Positions 27,801-40,600 of a DNA stretch of 64,000 nt are shown in pieces (within the stretch, counting starts at the first letter, position 1; each line of letters starts with the position of its first letter). Origin of the DNA: Oreocharis arfaki (lineage: Eukaryota > Chordata > Aves > Passeriformes > Paramythiidae); contig VZRR01005727.1 in the NCBI GenBank assembly GCA_013398015.1, positions 62,001 through 126,000 on the forward strand. The letters are read 5' to 3'. A program made the position numbers and the translations under genes. The notes under the pieces are model-generated. The model did no database searches and was not told the DNA's origin. It worked only from the letters and a program-made list of their open reading frames with translations.

Positions 27801-28339
27801 TGTCCTTGCCTTGCCAGCACCTGAGCAAATATTGGCCAAGTAGTTCAGGATGGGCTTGGCAGGGCAGTGAGCTCTGCACAGCTCGGGCTCCTGGTGAGCC
27901 GGTGTCCATCTGGGCCTGTGGTGTGGTGACACAGAGCCTTAGTCAGAGCTGCAGCCACGTGCCCACCCAGCCACGGAGGGCTCCTGGGGACGGGGCTCCA
28001 GGCAAGGACTGGGCTCAGTGCCCCCGAACTACCTTGTTCTGAGTGCTCTGGAAAGTGAGCAACGGAGTGAAACTGGGGCACCTGCCCAAGTGGCAGCACG
28101 GGAAATTGGAGATAGTGCCAAATTAACATAATTGAGGGCTTGGTTTAGAAAAATCTGAGGCTGGTTAAGAAATAGTAACTGTATAGAGAGTTTGTTTCCT
28201 CAGTGAAGACTCCATCCCTGGAGGGTGCCAACAGCATTAGAGCTGTCAGCTCTGACGGCCTCTCTGCTGTTTGTGTGCCCAGACACACAACTTTTACTTG
28301 AACCTACAGAAATGAGAGGTTTCTTCAATCACAGGTGTA
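24881..28339. other. No gene seen; contains the longest chance frame
   Basis: The + frame at 27154-27693 is the longest in the window (179 codons). It is dominated by Phe and Leu from T-rich DNA, starts in a Lys run from poly-A, and shows no domain. It should not be taken as a membrane protein. A GC-richer patch with overlapping frames spans about 27840-28080. Confidence 0.6.
25520..25540. repeat. (TAAAAA)3 short tandem repeat
   Basis: Three consecutive 'taaaaa' units sit after 'gaaagg'. This resembles an A-rich retroposon tail, but no element body could be recognised upstream. Confidence 0.6.
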
Positions 28340-28862
28340 CAGAATAAGCTGAATTGAATGCGACCCACAAGGATCATCGAGTCCAACTCCTGGCCCTGCA
28401 CAGGACACCCCAAGAGTCACACCCTGTGCCTGAGAGGATTGTCCAAACACTTCTTGTACTCAGCCAGCCTTGGAGCTGTGACCACTGCCCTGGGAGCCTG
28501 TTCCAGTGCTCAGCCACTCTCTGGGTGAAGAACCTTTTCCTGATATCCAACTTCAACCTCCCCTGGCACAACTCCAGGCCATTCCCTCGGCTCCTGTCAG
28601 CGTCACCACAGAGCAGAGATCAGTGCCTGCCCCTCCTCCTCCCCTCACAAGGAAGTTCTAGCTGCAATGAGGTCTCCCCTCAGTCTTGTCCAGGCTGGAC
28701 AGACCAAGGGACCTCAGCTGCTACCCTTATGGCTTCTGTTTCAAGGCCTTTCCCCATCCTCGTGGTCTCCTTTGGACACTCTCTAATAGCTTTAGATCTT
28801 ATATTTTGGTGCCCAAAACTGCACAAAATATTCAAAGTAAGGCCGCACCAATAAAAAGCTGA
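28340..28862 (-). mobile_element. CR1 LINE, 3' part with end of the ORF2 coding region
   Basis: This is a truncated chicken-repeat-1 (CR1) retrotransposon inserted on the minus strand. The plus strand reads inward from the element's 3' end ('ggatcatcgagtccaactcc' at about 28371) to 'aggccgcacca' near 28850, which is a familiar avian CR1 order. On the minus strand a 65-codon frame (28571 to 28374) retains the typical C-terminal end of CR1 reverse transcriptase. It contains LDIRKRFFTQRV, then HWNRLPGQWS, and ends SGTGCDSWGVLCRARS. The 5' part is missing, as usual for CR1, and no target-site duplication is visible. The relatively clean match makes it one of the younger elements here. It is inactive. 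Confidence 0.95.
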
Positions 28863-31800
28863 ATTATTATTTGCTGGCATGTAGTTAAGTAGATAAGAGC
28901 AACTAACTCCTGTGACATGTGTTTGTACTTTTTTATACTGTCCAGGTGTTTATAAAGTATACTGAGCTCCTTAGCTGAAAGGTATTGTATGAACACGAGC
29001 AATAATTACTGTCGCACATGTGGAACAGTAAGGTCTTCCTGCCAGTAGCCTTTCCTCAAGGAGGAATTTAATTTCTTTATCTGCAGTAATTTCATTGCCA
29101 TCTCTCTTGAGATCGGAATGTGCAGTATTTAAAGCTGATTAAACAAGGGAGAGACTCACTCTGCAATCCATTAAATCCAAAGTGATGTGCTTCTGACTTC
29201 TCTGCTGGACACTTAGCTATACATGCAGAGAATGAATCTCTCAGATTGCCAAGTTACTTCTGGTTTTCTCAGAATGAGAAGAGAGAACCTTTGCCTCTCT
29301 ATTTCAGGCATGCCCTTTGCACATTTGGTTTGTTTCGGGATGTTTTATTTGTTTTGCTGATCCCTAGTTTAGGGTTACTGGTCTTATTTCTGAGGGGTGT
29401 TCTTCAAATGTCAAAATGCAATAATCCAAGTTACCGTACAGTAACAGCTACATTTATGTGAAAGCTGGCAGGCTTACAGTCCCAACCTCTTGAGTGGGTA
29501 CTATGAACTCAGATATTCATGTGAAATAATACGGCTTCAGGAAGCTGCATCTCAGCCCTTCAAGAGAAAAAGATACATTTTCTTAAGGTACTGGTGGATC
29601 GATGTTTAGATTTGCTGGTACTCAGTCATAGCAAATATTAAACTCAGCAATTTAATGCGATGATTAAAATTAGTTTGTGTGAAGAATATTTCGTTTAAAC
29701 TGAGGCTATACATCAGCAAAAGCATATTTTCTGCCAATATGGGTATTTTTGTTCTCACAAGAAGTGAGTGTAGTGTCTTGAAAGGTATTTTAATGTAGAA
29801 ACAGCAGTAGTGAGGTGAGAAGCTATTACAGCTCATTTCAGTGGTTTACCATTGGGCAAACAGTTGGCAATTATTGCACTTGGAAGAATTAAATGGATGA
29901 TTTGAATGGAAATGTTGGTTCTTCAGTGAATTTCGTATTTACATCAATTATAGCATATGTCCACGTTTTTCCAACAGTAATGAATTTCCTGAGGTGCTTT
30001 CCCTTGTGCTTTTGAATGCTAAGTGTTAAAATCCAGCAAGACAGACCTGTAGTTGACCTTTCATGCTAAATGTGAAAGGGCTGTTGTAGCCTTTAAAAGG
30101 CTTTTGTGCTTCTGGGCCCCCTGGGAAGCTCCAGTTACCTTCAGCTTGGATCAGCTGTTTCAGGTGTGAAACATCAGTTGTGCAGAGTAACTTAAATATT
30201 TTTAACCTTTTATGATGAGTCTGGAAACATCTGTTTATGCATGCAACACATCTGGCTTTATGCTGCATTCTATCCCTTTTCCATCTGTTTGGGAGTGAAA
30301 ATAACCCGTGATTTGACTCAAATCAAAGTAGTTTTTATCTTTGAAAGTCTGAAAACAGTATTGATGTGGGCAGTATAGCAAATTTCTGCAGCCATTATAG
30401 AAACTTAAACCTTTGATATTACAAGGAGTTCAGAGATGAAGTTTGCATTTGGTTAACCCTGATGCTTGGACCAAAACAGACGTGGTAGGACTTTCTGTTT
30501 CTGTGGAGAGGTGGTCAAATGTCAGCCTGTGAGCTCAGTTTAAATGGTGAATCAATATTCTATGCATTTTTCAAAGTTTAAGTTTCTGATAGCCTGCTTT
30601 ATTTCTTTCCTGAAATCTCTGATTTCTTCTGATTCCTTGCTTTTCTTTCCCTCATGTCTTTGCAAAGGGACTACACGGCTTCTAAGTCTGTTTGGTCAGG
30701 CAGTGCAGGTGCTGGCATATTGCTTTGTGTTTGATCCCTGTTAGTAGAACTGTCCAGGAGAGAAAGGTAAAATTGGGAAGTGGGATATCCAGTGGGATTC
30801 CAAGAATTCCCAGGTTATTATGCTGGTTGTCAACTGATGTGGATGCTCAAAGTTTACATTTGCTTAAAGGGAAACTGAGCTGTTCTGTGGAGGAGAAAGC
30901 TATGGAGGGTTACATGCACCACTAGTGCATAGAAATACAGAGAAACCACATTTGTCTGAGGAATTGCCCACACTTCAAACTGAATTGTTGGGAGAATATT
31001 CAAGGGAAGTATCCACAATTCCTCCTGGTTTACACTCTGTCTGTCAGAGACAGGTCATGGAGCTCAGCAGAGCTTCCTGTCTGGTCTCATTTGGTCCAGC
31101 TGTTCTTATCTAAGCTGGATAATAAAAAGTGTCCAATTTAATTAATGGATTTATTGTACTTGATATTATATCTACTCGCTGTAATAATGACTGCTGAGTT
31201 ACTGACTTCATTTCTTCATAAAAAAGAGGAAAAGAAAAGGGGATATAATTGCAGAAGTGTCACTGTGAACTCTGGCATATCTAAAAGCTTGCAAGAAGCC
31301 AAGGATTTTTTTTTTAGCAGAAAGTTCTCAAACCAAAACTTAATTAGGAGTGAGGTAACTAAATTAGACATAGTTTGAAATTGTAAGTTCTAATGTTTGT
31401 GGAAGAAAATTATCTTGGCAGTGATTGTGGGAATATGGCAGGCAAAGACACCTGAGGAAATGATTTATGTGAAGTGAGAAATACATGCTTGGAGAGAGAT
31501 TGTAAGAGCAGAGAAAAAAGTAGAAAATATATTGTATTAACATCATTTCACATTTGTACTTGGCTCCAATAAGCATTTATGTTCTAATATTAATGCAGTT
31601 GTACCTGTTGTAACGGATTATGTTACACTTTCTGGTCTAATCACTCTATTTGAGCAGTTAAAATCATTCTGTGAGTATTTTAGATTGAAAGTTTCAGTGC
31701 TTGCTCAAAGTCAGATTCTTCTAGGTGATTTGGACAAAATAATTCCCTTCTGGAAACGTGAATAGTTATCTTCTTTCTATTGTTTGAAGAAATAAAATCT

Positions 31801-33546
31801 GGTTATTTATTGACTGAAGAGTAAGAGCTACTTCTGAAGCATGTCCACTTTCAGTTTTCTAAAATCCTAGAATATGTTCAAATCCTTCAAGGAGGTTATT
31901 ATCTGCAGCAATGACACAAAGATGGTATTCAAAATAATTTATTCAGAAAGCTGACAAGGCAGCAGGAGTCTAATCATCTGGATATGTGTCTCTAACACCA
32001 GGCATATTATCTCTTACTTCTAATGCAAACAATTGGCAGTTGTGAGAATTAGGGAGAACAGCCAATGTAAAATAAAAAGAATGAAACCCACGAAACTGAA
32101 GTGGTTTAGGAAACCTGTTTCAGAGTGCTTATGTGTTATCTTTCAAATCAATGAATCCTAGAAATGTGTGTTCTGTCCCAAGAAATGAAATAATAAATGG
32201 GAAGTATTCTGTGCAATTTGAAGAGAACCAAACTGACAGCAAAGCGTATCTTTGAATGAAAGAGAAAAAATAATATCTTTTTTTTTCTTCTCTTGGAGTT
32301 TAAATATAAGGAACAATGCCTTGAATACCCTTCCTAATTCTTGGAAAAGGTAAAAATATTTTTATGAGTGTATGCATGCTAAATAAATGAAATTATCCAA
32401 GCCTTCTTGACACTCTTCTCACTACTTTAAATATCGTCAAAATAACGCTCAAATAAAACTGACACTGGGAGAAAAAAATGTGTGAAGTGTAGGGCCCACA
32501 ATCCACAAATGAGAGAACTCCAAACCTCACCATCTCCTGCCTGATCTCATTGCTTTTCACACTTATTTATTTTTCCCTTTTACAAATGTACCAGTGAAAG
32601 GATTTGCGTAGGTTATTTGAAAACAGAACTCGGTGACGGCACTTAGTCCTCCCAGAATTTGCTTGGATAAGAATGACAGGGTGTGAAATTATATCCTGGT
32701 GCTTCTTTAGCCGTGCTTTCAGCTCCAACTTGGTGCTTCAGTTTGCTTCCAGCTGTTTTCCACCCCAAGTAAAATGTTTCCTGGCCATGTGCTGCCTCTA
32801 TTTCTGTCAAGTGGGGTTAGGAACTGGTGTTGAAAAGACGATACAGTGCTCTTTACCTCCTGGAAATTCCTTCCTGCAATGAGCCATCCTAAAAGGCCAG
32901 CTGTGCCCAGCCACACAGCTGTTTCACACAAAAATAATAGCTTCAAGCTCTTTTGTCAAGACCAAGAATCAGATCCTGTAAATTTATGAAAGATGAATGC
33001 TACAGTAAACTCTATGAACTTTTTTGTATAAAAAAGATTAAAAATAATGTAATAAAAATGAAGTACTTTGTAGGTGACTATAAGCTTTGCAGGTAGCTAA
33101 TGCCACATTTAGTACTATTCTTTTATGTTGTGTTCCAATCAGCCAGCACAGTAACCAACCTAACCTCCAGCAGGAAATTACATATTCCATTATTCCTTAT
33201 AGTACAATAAAGCCCTTTATTTATGGCAAGCATTAGTTTTGTAGTCACAGTGACAGAATTCATATCTTAGCAGAGTATCAAGGCTTTCCTTCCCTCCTTG
33301 TAATGGTTATCCCCAAAATTGTCCCGTTCTGTTGTCAGACCTGCACATATGGTTTATCTTTATTAGGAAGGCTCTCAGACAGATTCTCTCTCTGGTCAGA
33401 TTTAACCGAAGAGGCACAAAGTTCATAACAAATTTGCCTTTTTTATATTTTTTTCTTCTCACTTTTTTCTAGTTCAGTTCCAACCTGCTGATTCCATGAT
33501 TGTGGTTGATGCTGGAGTATTGTAAACATACCCAGTTATTATCTGG
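28863..33546. other. No gene seen
   Basis: AT-rich non-coding DNA. There are no recognisable transposons, RNA genes or splice-flanked open stretches. Confidence 0.6.
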
Positions 33547-33960
33547 TGTTATGGATTGTCGCAGTTGAGGCGGACACGACACACACTAATTCTAGCATAG
33601 AGTTCAGGCGAAAAGCGTTTATTTTAAAAGCCAGTGTCATATATATACACCTTTGTATGTTTATCATTCGTGTTAATTGTCTATTCGTTGCTTAACTGCT
33701 ACAATAGATTCATTGGCAATTTTGACTACACCACACATAAATTATCTACAACGTAAGCATCTTAAGAATCTAAACAAAAGCCAGCTGCAGCTGTGTTGCT
33801 GTTTACTCCCTTTATTGTTTTGAATTTCTTACTTCTCTTGGTTAAGTTTCTCACGGGTAGACACGGATTGTGCTCAGCTCAATGCCAGATTCAGACTCAG
33901 ACAGGCTTTCTGATCTGCTGTTAATCTCCACAATGGTTTCCTTTTGTGAGAGGTGCATTT
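33547..33960 (-). mobile_element. Solo LTR of an endogenous retrovirus, class II (ERVK-like)
   Basis: On the minus strand the sequence reads as the 3' half of a retroviral LTR. A TATA box (TATATATA, 33647-33640) is followed by AATAAA (33623-33618) with 'cgcttttcgcctgaactc' after it, and then a U5-like stretch ending '...ccataaca', so the plus-strand edge is tgttatgg at 33547. TATA followed closely by AATAAACGC is the arrangement of avian alpharetroviral and ERVK LTRs. The next minus-strand bases (to the left on the plus strand) do not look like a tRNA primer-binding site, and no gag, pol or env reading is visible. It is therefore a solo or truncated LTR. The U3 end is uncertain: no clear CA edge or 6-bp target duplication was found, and the given right limit is a guess. 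Confidence 0.72.
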
Positions 33961-36900
33961 TCTCTAGCACAGTTTTCCTCCTGAAGCGTGTGTTTCATCA
34001 CCTTCAAGAAACTGATGTTCTCTAAGGGGGAATGTTCAAATAGTGCCTCTGAAAGTCCTCATGCTGAGCATGGACAAATCAGGTGGGCAATTAGAAAATG
34101 AAATATGATTATGTGATTTCGAAGGCTGAGTGTGGGCTGCAGTCTGAGCAAAAGCAAGTAATTGAAGACTGGAGGTAGAGGTAGCTGTAGCTTGTGTACC
34201 TACAACAAACTGGTCTGTCCTTTGTCAGGTGTTCTAGGCAGAAGTGAGGATTTGGATTGCTGTACTTTCCCAAGACAGTGTGAAATGAATGGGCACAAGG
34301 AATTATTTCATTAGTAATGGTCCACGATAACTCTCTAATGTTAGAATCTGAACTTTTTAATAAAAAGTCCATGTTAAGACTACAAAAGACAGGAAACAAT
34401 TATATTTTAACAGACAAAACTGTTTATAGAACTCTTTATTTTTATAAAATTCTATGTGAATTGGGTGAAACTCCTTTTAGCATTGAAGAAAATGAGGGAT
34501 TAGCGGTCCTTAATTATGAGAAGTGGACAAAAATTAATAACTGTACCTGTGAATATTTCTATTCCAGCTGCTGTGGAGCAAAGCTCCATTTTTCTTTATT
34601 ATTGCATGGACTTGTGATCTTCTAAATGGAGGAAAAATAAAAATGAGGGCACTCACTTCCTTGTGTGATGTCAGATAAAATAAGACTGAGCCTAATTTAT
34701 TATGTCTTATAAACAGATGCTCCTGCATATAGGCACATGTTTGTGTGTTTGTGTACTGATACATTTTAAGAAATGATTGCCCTCTTGGTAATGGTTGTGA
34801 ATAATTACTTGTGAAAAAAGATTTCATTATGTAGGCACCTAAAGTTGCTAATCCCCTCCTCAAACAATTCTCTTCAGTTCCCACTTCCACCTTTGAATTC
34901 CCACCAAGCCTCCTTCTTTTTCCCAGTGTCAAGTAGGAGCAGGCATGTCAGCATTCAGGAAGGTATCATCACACAGTTCTTTTTAATTGCCAACACTGAA
35001 TAAATTCACATTCACTTATATCTGTGAAAAACTCACAGACTGTGCTTGCACGGTTGAGCTTGGACAATCTCATCCATCTGAGATTTTGCTTTCTCACCAA
35101 GCTGGAAAAACTCAGAATCCTTTCCCTTTCTCAAACAGGAAAATAGTCCATGTTCCTTGGGGGAAAGGTTCGTAAGGGAGTATAAAATGCCCTTCCGAGT
35201 GCAGATAGCCTTACCAAGTGCATCGAGTATTTTGCACTGGTCTACAAGAACATTTCTAACCCGTAGTTCATCAGGTCAGCTGAAAACATGAGGCAAAAAG
35301 CCCCCAGAGCAATATCAGCACAGTTAATCTTTTGTAAACAGCTTTTCTTGGGAGGCTTGCACAAAAAGACGAGTCATTACTAAACCATGGGAAAGGGAAG
35401 TTTCTTACTGCTTGTCAAGCATTGCAGTAATTTTGAAGGACTAAACATCATTAAAAGAAAAATCTTTGATGTTTTGTGTTGCACATATCCATGAAGTCTG
35501 CATAGGTATGGCAAGGAATGCTGTCTTATGAATTTAAATTAACAAAATCCAAACTTACTCTGACAACTTCAGTGATATGCTTTAACCTGTAAATGATAGC
35601 TGTTTGTCACTCTCAGTATTTCAGCACACCTGCAATATTTAGCAGTTATACACGTGCTAAAGTCCTCTGTCGCTTTCCAGAAATGCCTGCATAACAATAA
35701 ACCCCTTCCTTTCCACCCTGACTCGAGATTTCGGATGGTAAGAAAGTCTCAGGTTTATGGCAGTGTGACAAAGCTGCTGTAGACTTGCCTAAGTTGAGCA
35801 GTAAAACATCAGCACAGCCCTGGTGAGTGCAGCTTTCCTGATGGTGTGGCTGGCTGGGCAATCACATCAACTAAACCAAAATTAAAAAGTCAGTAGGGAG
35901 TCCGCTGTGCTTGGCACAACCCAAGCTTAGTTTCTACTATTTTTCGTGTCTCTCTGCAATTCAGCTGATTTCTGAAGCTGAATTAATCACATTAACAAGC
36001 ATTCTCATGTTTGGATGGAGGAGTGAATCTATTGCACTTGTACATGAGCTAAACTGGTGTATCCTCCCAAGATGCTATTTATGTCAGTTGTCATATGGCA
36101 ATTTTTAAGGGAGATAGAAAGGACTTTACATGTATATTCTGTGGCCATGAAACACCATGTCTAGTGATGGTCTAAGAGCCCATTTGGGTGGGGCAGCACG
36201 GGCTGCTGGCTTCAGCAGGACTGGGTTCCATCCTCTGACTTTAGCACTGTGGCAACATGGTTAGTTCAGGATTTAAAAAAACCCAAAGCTATCTGCCAGC
36301 TGTTACAATGTAGTTTGTAGAGATTGTTAGGGTGAAGTTTTCTGAGGAGAAGATTTCATTATGGAATCAGTAAATGTGCTCTAACTTACACCATTCTGCT
36401 TCACCCATGAGCTGAAATTTAATGACAGAAGTGTGAGAAATGAATGTGAGATACTTCAATACCTTCTTATTCAGGACAAGGTAGACATGTTTCCCATAAA
36501 GCTAAGGGCTTTTAGGGACATGGTACAGCTGCGATCAAGTCACTGCTAATTTTGAGAGCAACCTGGTTCCATATGAGCTTTGACATTTTGCTTGTTCTAA
36601 ATTTCAGCGCAAAATAAAAACTCAGACATTTATTACACACAGATGCTGAGTCACAAAGACAGAGTGCAGTTTGAACAAGCAGCTTTCAGCATGAACGTAT
36701 GAAATGTGTTCCTCCATGTTGATGCCCAAAAATTGTGGTTAAGGAAATACATTTTTTTAAATCATCCTGAAGCTGAGGCACAGAGCTCAAATTAACGCAT
36801 TGTGAAGGGGCTTGTTTGCATGATTTCTCTTCTTGAACAACTTTTTTTTAGCACTATAATATATTCCAATAGACTGAGGCTTTGTGTATTCTTTTATGAG

Positions 36901-37338
36901 TTTATGGATAGATGGTAAACCTCTGGTTAGGTGGGTTATTTACAGGACAGGAAAAAAAAAGGGGAAGTCAAAAGAAGGGCTGAGTATGTTCTGGGTATTG
37001 GAATTTTTTCTTGGCAAAAGCAGCTATATGAGGTTGTGGTAGAAAGAGACAAGTGTAGGGGTGAGTGATTTGCAGTATTAGACCCCATATCCTCAAGCCT
37101 CTGGGGAGGTTTGCAGAGCCACCCAAATAATGAACTGGCTCTTCCTAAGAGTCATTCTCAGACCTCAGGGAAAGGTGATTGAAGGAGTTTCCCTGTTGGC
37201 ACTGACTGTGAAAGGGAGCTGTGGAAGATGGCTGTGTGGAATACTCTTCTTTAGAGAGCACTGCAGGAAAGAAAAGCTAAAAAGTCTTTTCCACCTAATT
37301 AGTGCTGCTTGCCTAACTGGCTGAGGTTGATGCAGTGG
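33961..37338. other. Intron upstream of the exon; no other exon seen
   Basis: This stretch may include the remaining U3 of the LTR on its left. Otherwise it is AT-rich intronic sequence leading to the acceptor. The 102-codon + frame at 34317-34625 and the 132-codon minus frame at 34932-34534 overlap each other and have no support. Confidence 0.6.
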
Positions 37339-37399
37339 CTTTTTTCTCTTTTTTTTTTTTTTTTTTCTTTTTTTATTTTTCCCTCCTCCTGTGTTACAG
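37339..37399 (+). other. Splice acceptor with long pyrimidine tract
   Basis: A tract of almost pure T/C runs from about 37339 to 37392 and ends in 'gttacag' directly before the exon. No AG dinucleotide occurs between about 37336 and the acceptor AG at 37398-37399, so the AG exclusion zone is clean. A possible branch point ('ctaac', 37313-37317) lies about 83 bases upstream, which is distant but compatible with such a long zone. This tract is the main reason for placing the exon start at 37400 rather than at any upstream ATG. Confidence 0.85.
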
Positions 37400-37605
37400 A
37401 TATACGTGGACTGCAGGGATTTCTCGATCAGGCCTCAAGACTGGGACTTGATGTATCATTACAAAAAGTGGACAGGAACATCAGCAGAGTATTTTCCAAC
37501 CTTTTTACCACCATGAAAACGGAAGAGCTGAACCGCTATCGGGACACGTTGCGAAGGGCTATCTTACTCCTCAGCCCACGGGGAGCCCAGACTTTTATTA
37601 ATGAG
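37400..37605 (+). CDS. Internal coding exon of an unidentified, probably large vertebrate gene
   Basis: This 206-bp exon lies between a textbook acceptor ('cag' ending at 37399) and a donor ('gag|gtcagt' at 37606). It begins after the first base of a split codon (phase 1) and ends on a whole codon (phase 0). Because 206 is not a multiple of 3, skipping it would shift the frame. It encodes 68 full codons plus the split one, starting near IRGLQGFLDQ and ending near SPRGAQTFINE. The peptide has no cysteine or tryptophan, is rich in Leu and Arg, and looks like three or four amphipathic helices, as in a HEAT- or ARM-like or other helical domain. One N-x-S sequon (NIS) lies in the middle. Several CpGs sit inside codons (cgt, acg, cgc, cgg), unlike the surrounding AT-rich DNA, which suggests purifying selection. 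The frame stays open past both splice sites, but upstream it reads only runs of Phe from the pyrimidine tract, as an intron would. I do not recognise the family. I am confident that it is coding but not of its function. Confidence 0.88.
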
Positions 37606-37611
37606 GTCAGT
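37606..37611 (+). other. Splice donor
   Basis: The sequence 'gag|gtcagt' fits the U2-type donor consensus at every important position except +3, which is c instead of a purine. After it the DNA becomes T-rich and non-coding in character, although the frame stays open by chance until 37677. Confidence 0.8.
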
Positions 37612-40600
37612 GCACAGTTTTTTTTTTCATCATCAACATTTCCAAAAAGTATCATGACCCGTGTTTTGCCCTTTTGACAGTGCTGGTTGTTTAATGTCAA
37701 ATAAGATTGTCAGACTCTGGTGCCAGGGAATTGAAATTTCACGTGCCCCGTGGAATGCTTGCTTTGTGGTTCGTGCAAATGGGGCAGCGTGGGCCAGATG
37801 TTATATCATATAATATACTTATTATACCCCCCAGCTCTGTGGAGTGTAATTATTCTTGTCTGGTTGTCTTCTGTATCAATACTTCTGTCCTGGATTTCAA
37901 CCACTGTTAACAAGTGACCAGAAAATCTGCAGTAGTCTATTAGAAATGAAACATGATGTGCCTGAGAGAGCTGTCTTTGCTGGGGAAATCTCCAAATTCA
38001 TGTTAAAAGGGCACATTATTGAATTTTGAAAGTTGAATCAAAGAGATTTTTATGAAATATGAAGTTGGAATTATATGTTTGTCTTCTTTTCTTAGTGGTT
38101 TCTTGAAATCAGCGGTGCTAATTAGGACAGGGAGGTAGCTGTTGGGCAAACTTTTAATTAATGTTGTGCTGTAGGCTAAGTTTTGGCATTAATTAGTTTT
38201 ATCCAGCTTTCTTAATATTAAATAATGAATTATTTTACAGTGCTTTATATGTCAGAGTTGAGAACGAGAATTTGAGCCTCAGTTTAAGTTTGTATGTTCA
38301 TTAGCTAAGAATTTGGCAATACAGTAGGGGTTTTAATTTTTGTTTTTTAACTAACCAGGGATACGACTGAACCAAGAAATTAAAATGTGGGTGGGACTTG
38401 TTTCCAATTATCAGTTTTGCTGCATCAAAGCCTGTTAAATTAAAAAAAATCAACTCAAATTAGCTCATTAGGGGTTTTTTTTACCATAACAGCATTAGTA
38501 AATTATCCACATTTGTGTTCATCAGTGGTTTTTTAAATAGCAGGGTAAACTTTATCCTAAATAAATGAGGCAAATAGGTAGTTTGGAAAAAACTAAGCAC
38601 AGGGGTAAATTCTCCTCAGATTTGTGCACACACAGGTATTTCCAGTAGAAGAATGAGGCAGTATGTGCCCTCAGAGCCTGTGCAGCTCTCCACATCTCAT
38701 CAGCTGTTTTCATAGGAGACCTCCAGCAGAAATGCACATTGCCTGGCTTTCCAGGGAGTCCTGACAAAGTACAAGGTGTTAAAAGGAAATGTTTTATTCA
38801 GACCCCAGATGGGTGGAAGGTGTTTCCCTTGGGGACAAGGGGCTCCAGGATTGTTTGATGAGTCAGGTGAGTGCCCTGTCAGAACCCTGAGGATTCTCGA
38901 GGGTAGAGGCCAGTATTAAACTGTATTAAACCCTTTTACTACTCACTTCAGCTTAAAGCACTGTGTATTATAGGCATTAAGACTAATGACCCTGATATAT
39001 TTCCAGCTCCCTGCAGGAGTTGAACAGTGGGCAGAACTGAAAAGTAATTTATTTGGCAATCTTCCTATATTGAATCTTGATTGATTCAGAAAAGCTTTAT
39101 AAAAGAAAATTTAAATCTTAGAAAAGAACTCTCAAAAGGCTTGAGATACGAGGTGCACAGTGTAGGGGAGAATCTTTCCCAGGCAGAGGCTGAACTTATA
39201 TTTTGTGGAGAGTTACAATGACTGCACTTCTTCAATATCTCAGTCAATAAGTGCAACTAACTATCTACAGCACATTTTCAGGGAGTCTAGAATAACAACC
39301 TGCAGCTTAAATGAAAGAAGCATTTTTATGTATTTTCCTGAAATGCATCATTCACTGTGTGTGGCAGTAAGTGCCTTCGATGGGTTTACTCAATTCCACA
39401 GTTGGTATTTCATGCTGTAGGTGCCATAAAGCTCTATACTGACTGGTGTTGTTACCAATCTCGCTCTGCACCTTGGAAATTGTTTGAGGTTCTTTTCAAT
39501 TCTGGGGGAAAAAATAGCCCTCTAAAAAAATCTAAAGTAACAACACTTTGGGTATGTGCAATGCAAATATTTTATTTTTAGATTTTAAACATATTTATTT
39601 TCTCTCTTTTTTTTTTTTTTTTGAAGCTCAAGTTACAAATAAAAACTGAACAACAAAGAGGTTTTAAAGCCTTGTCTCTGGAAATGAAAAATTTCATATG
39701 AAAGAGGTTTCTTTTCAAGGTTTTCGGTTTTACTGAGCTGATGTTTTGTAGGAGGGAAAAAATGTCTGACAAACTTCAACCAGATTTTGGTTAAAGTGTG
39801 TTGGCTACTAGCATATCTTCATAAAAATCAGGTGCTGAACACAACCCTCTGGTGGAATGCAAAACAAAAATAAGAACAGTGTTTGGATTATGAAACCTGC
39901 AATAAACAGTTTTAACAGATTTTTCTTAGCACAAGTCATAGATATCAGCCATTGGAAGCTGGTACAAGATCTGTTTTACCTGGTTTGATACTGCAAGTGA
40001 CAAATTTTTCCTGCTAAAACTGCAGATCCGGGTTTCAGTCTCCCTTATCATCTCTTGGGTGGGCCAGAGAGATCTCATCTGATTTTGGATGTCCAAAGTT
40101 AGGGGTCTCTGCCATCTCATACGTGAAAAACTTTTGAATACGAGAGGAATTCAATTTCTCTAATTTTTATTTAGGCATAGTTTTCATTTAACTGTCTTAA
40201 CATCTCAGTGCCTGTTTCTGTCATGTGTCAAAGTTACTGCAGCAGAAATTATTGACATTTCCTAGGTTTTCAAGATTTAGTATTTTGCTATGAGACTCTT
40301 TTGGCTGTAAGAATGGAAAGGAGGAGAAGGAAAAAAATCTTTTCAATGGTATTGCTATAAACTTGGAGTCAGCCTTTATTCAGAACAGGGAAGGTAAATG
40401 CATTTATAAAATGTTAACAATCTTTGCATTAAAAGGGCACTTTGGGACTGAAGCAAACCTAATCTAAAAAATGTCCCTCCTTCAACAGTTGAGAAAAATG
40501 TTGCCTTCTCCACCAGCAAAAATCCCAGGTGTATTTGTCTCAGTTGTAACGGGTGTACATGTGCCAAGAAAACAATTTTGGATTTTGGAAGCTACGTGAT

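Noticed and set aside
37309..37677. Reading the exon region as a 122-codon single-exon gene starting at ATG 37309
   Set aside because: The N-terminal part is a run of Phe encoded by the pyrimidine tract, and the C-terminal part lies past a clear donor. The spliced exon 37400-37605 explains the data better.
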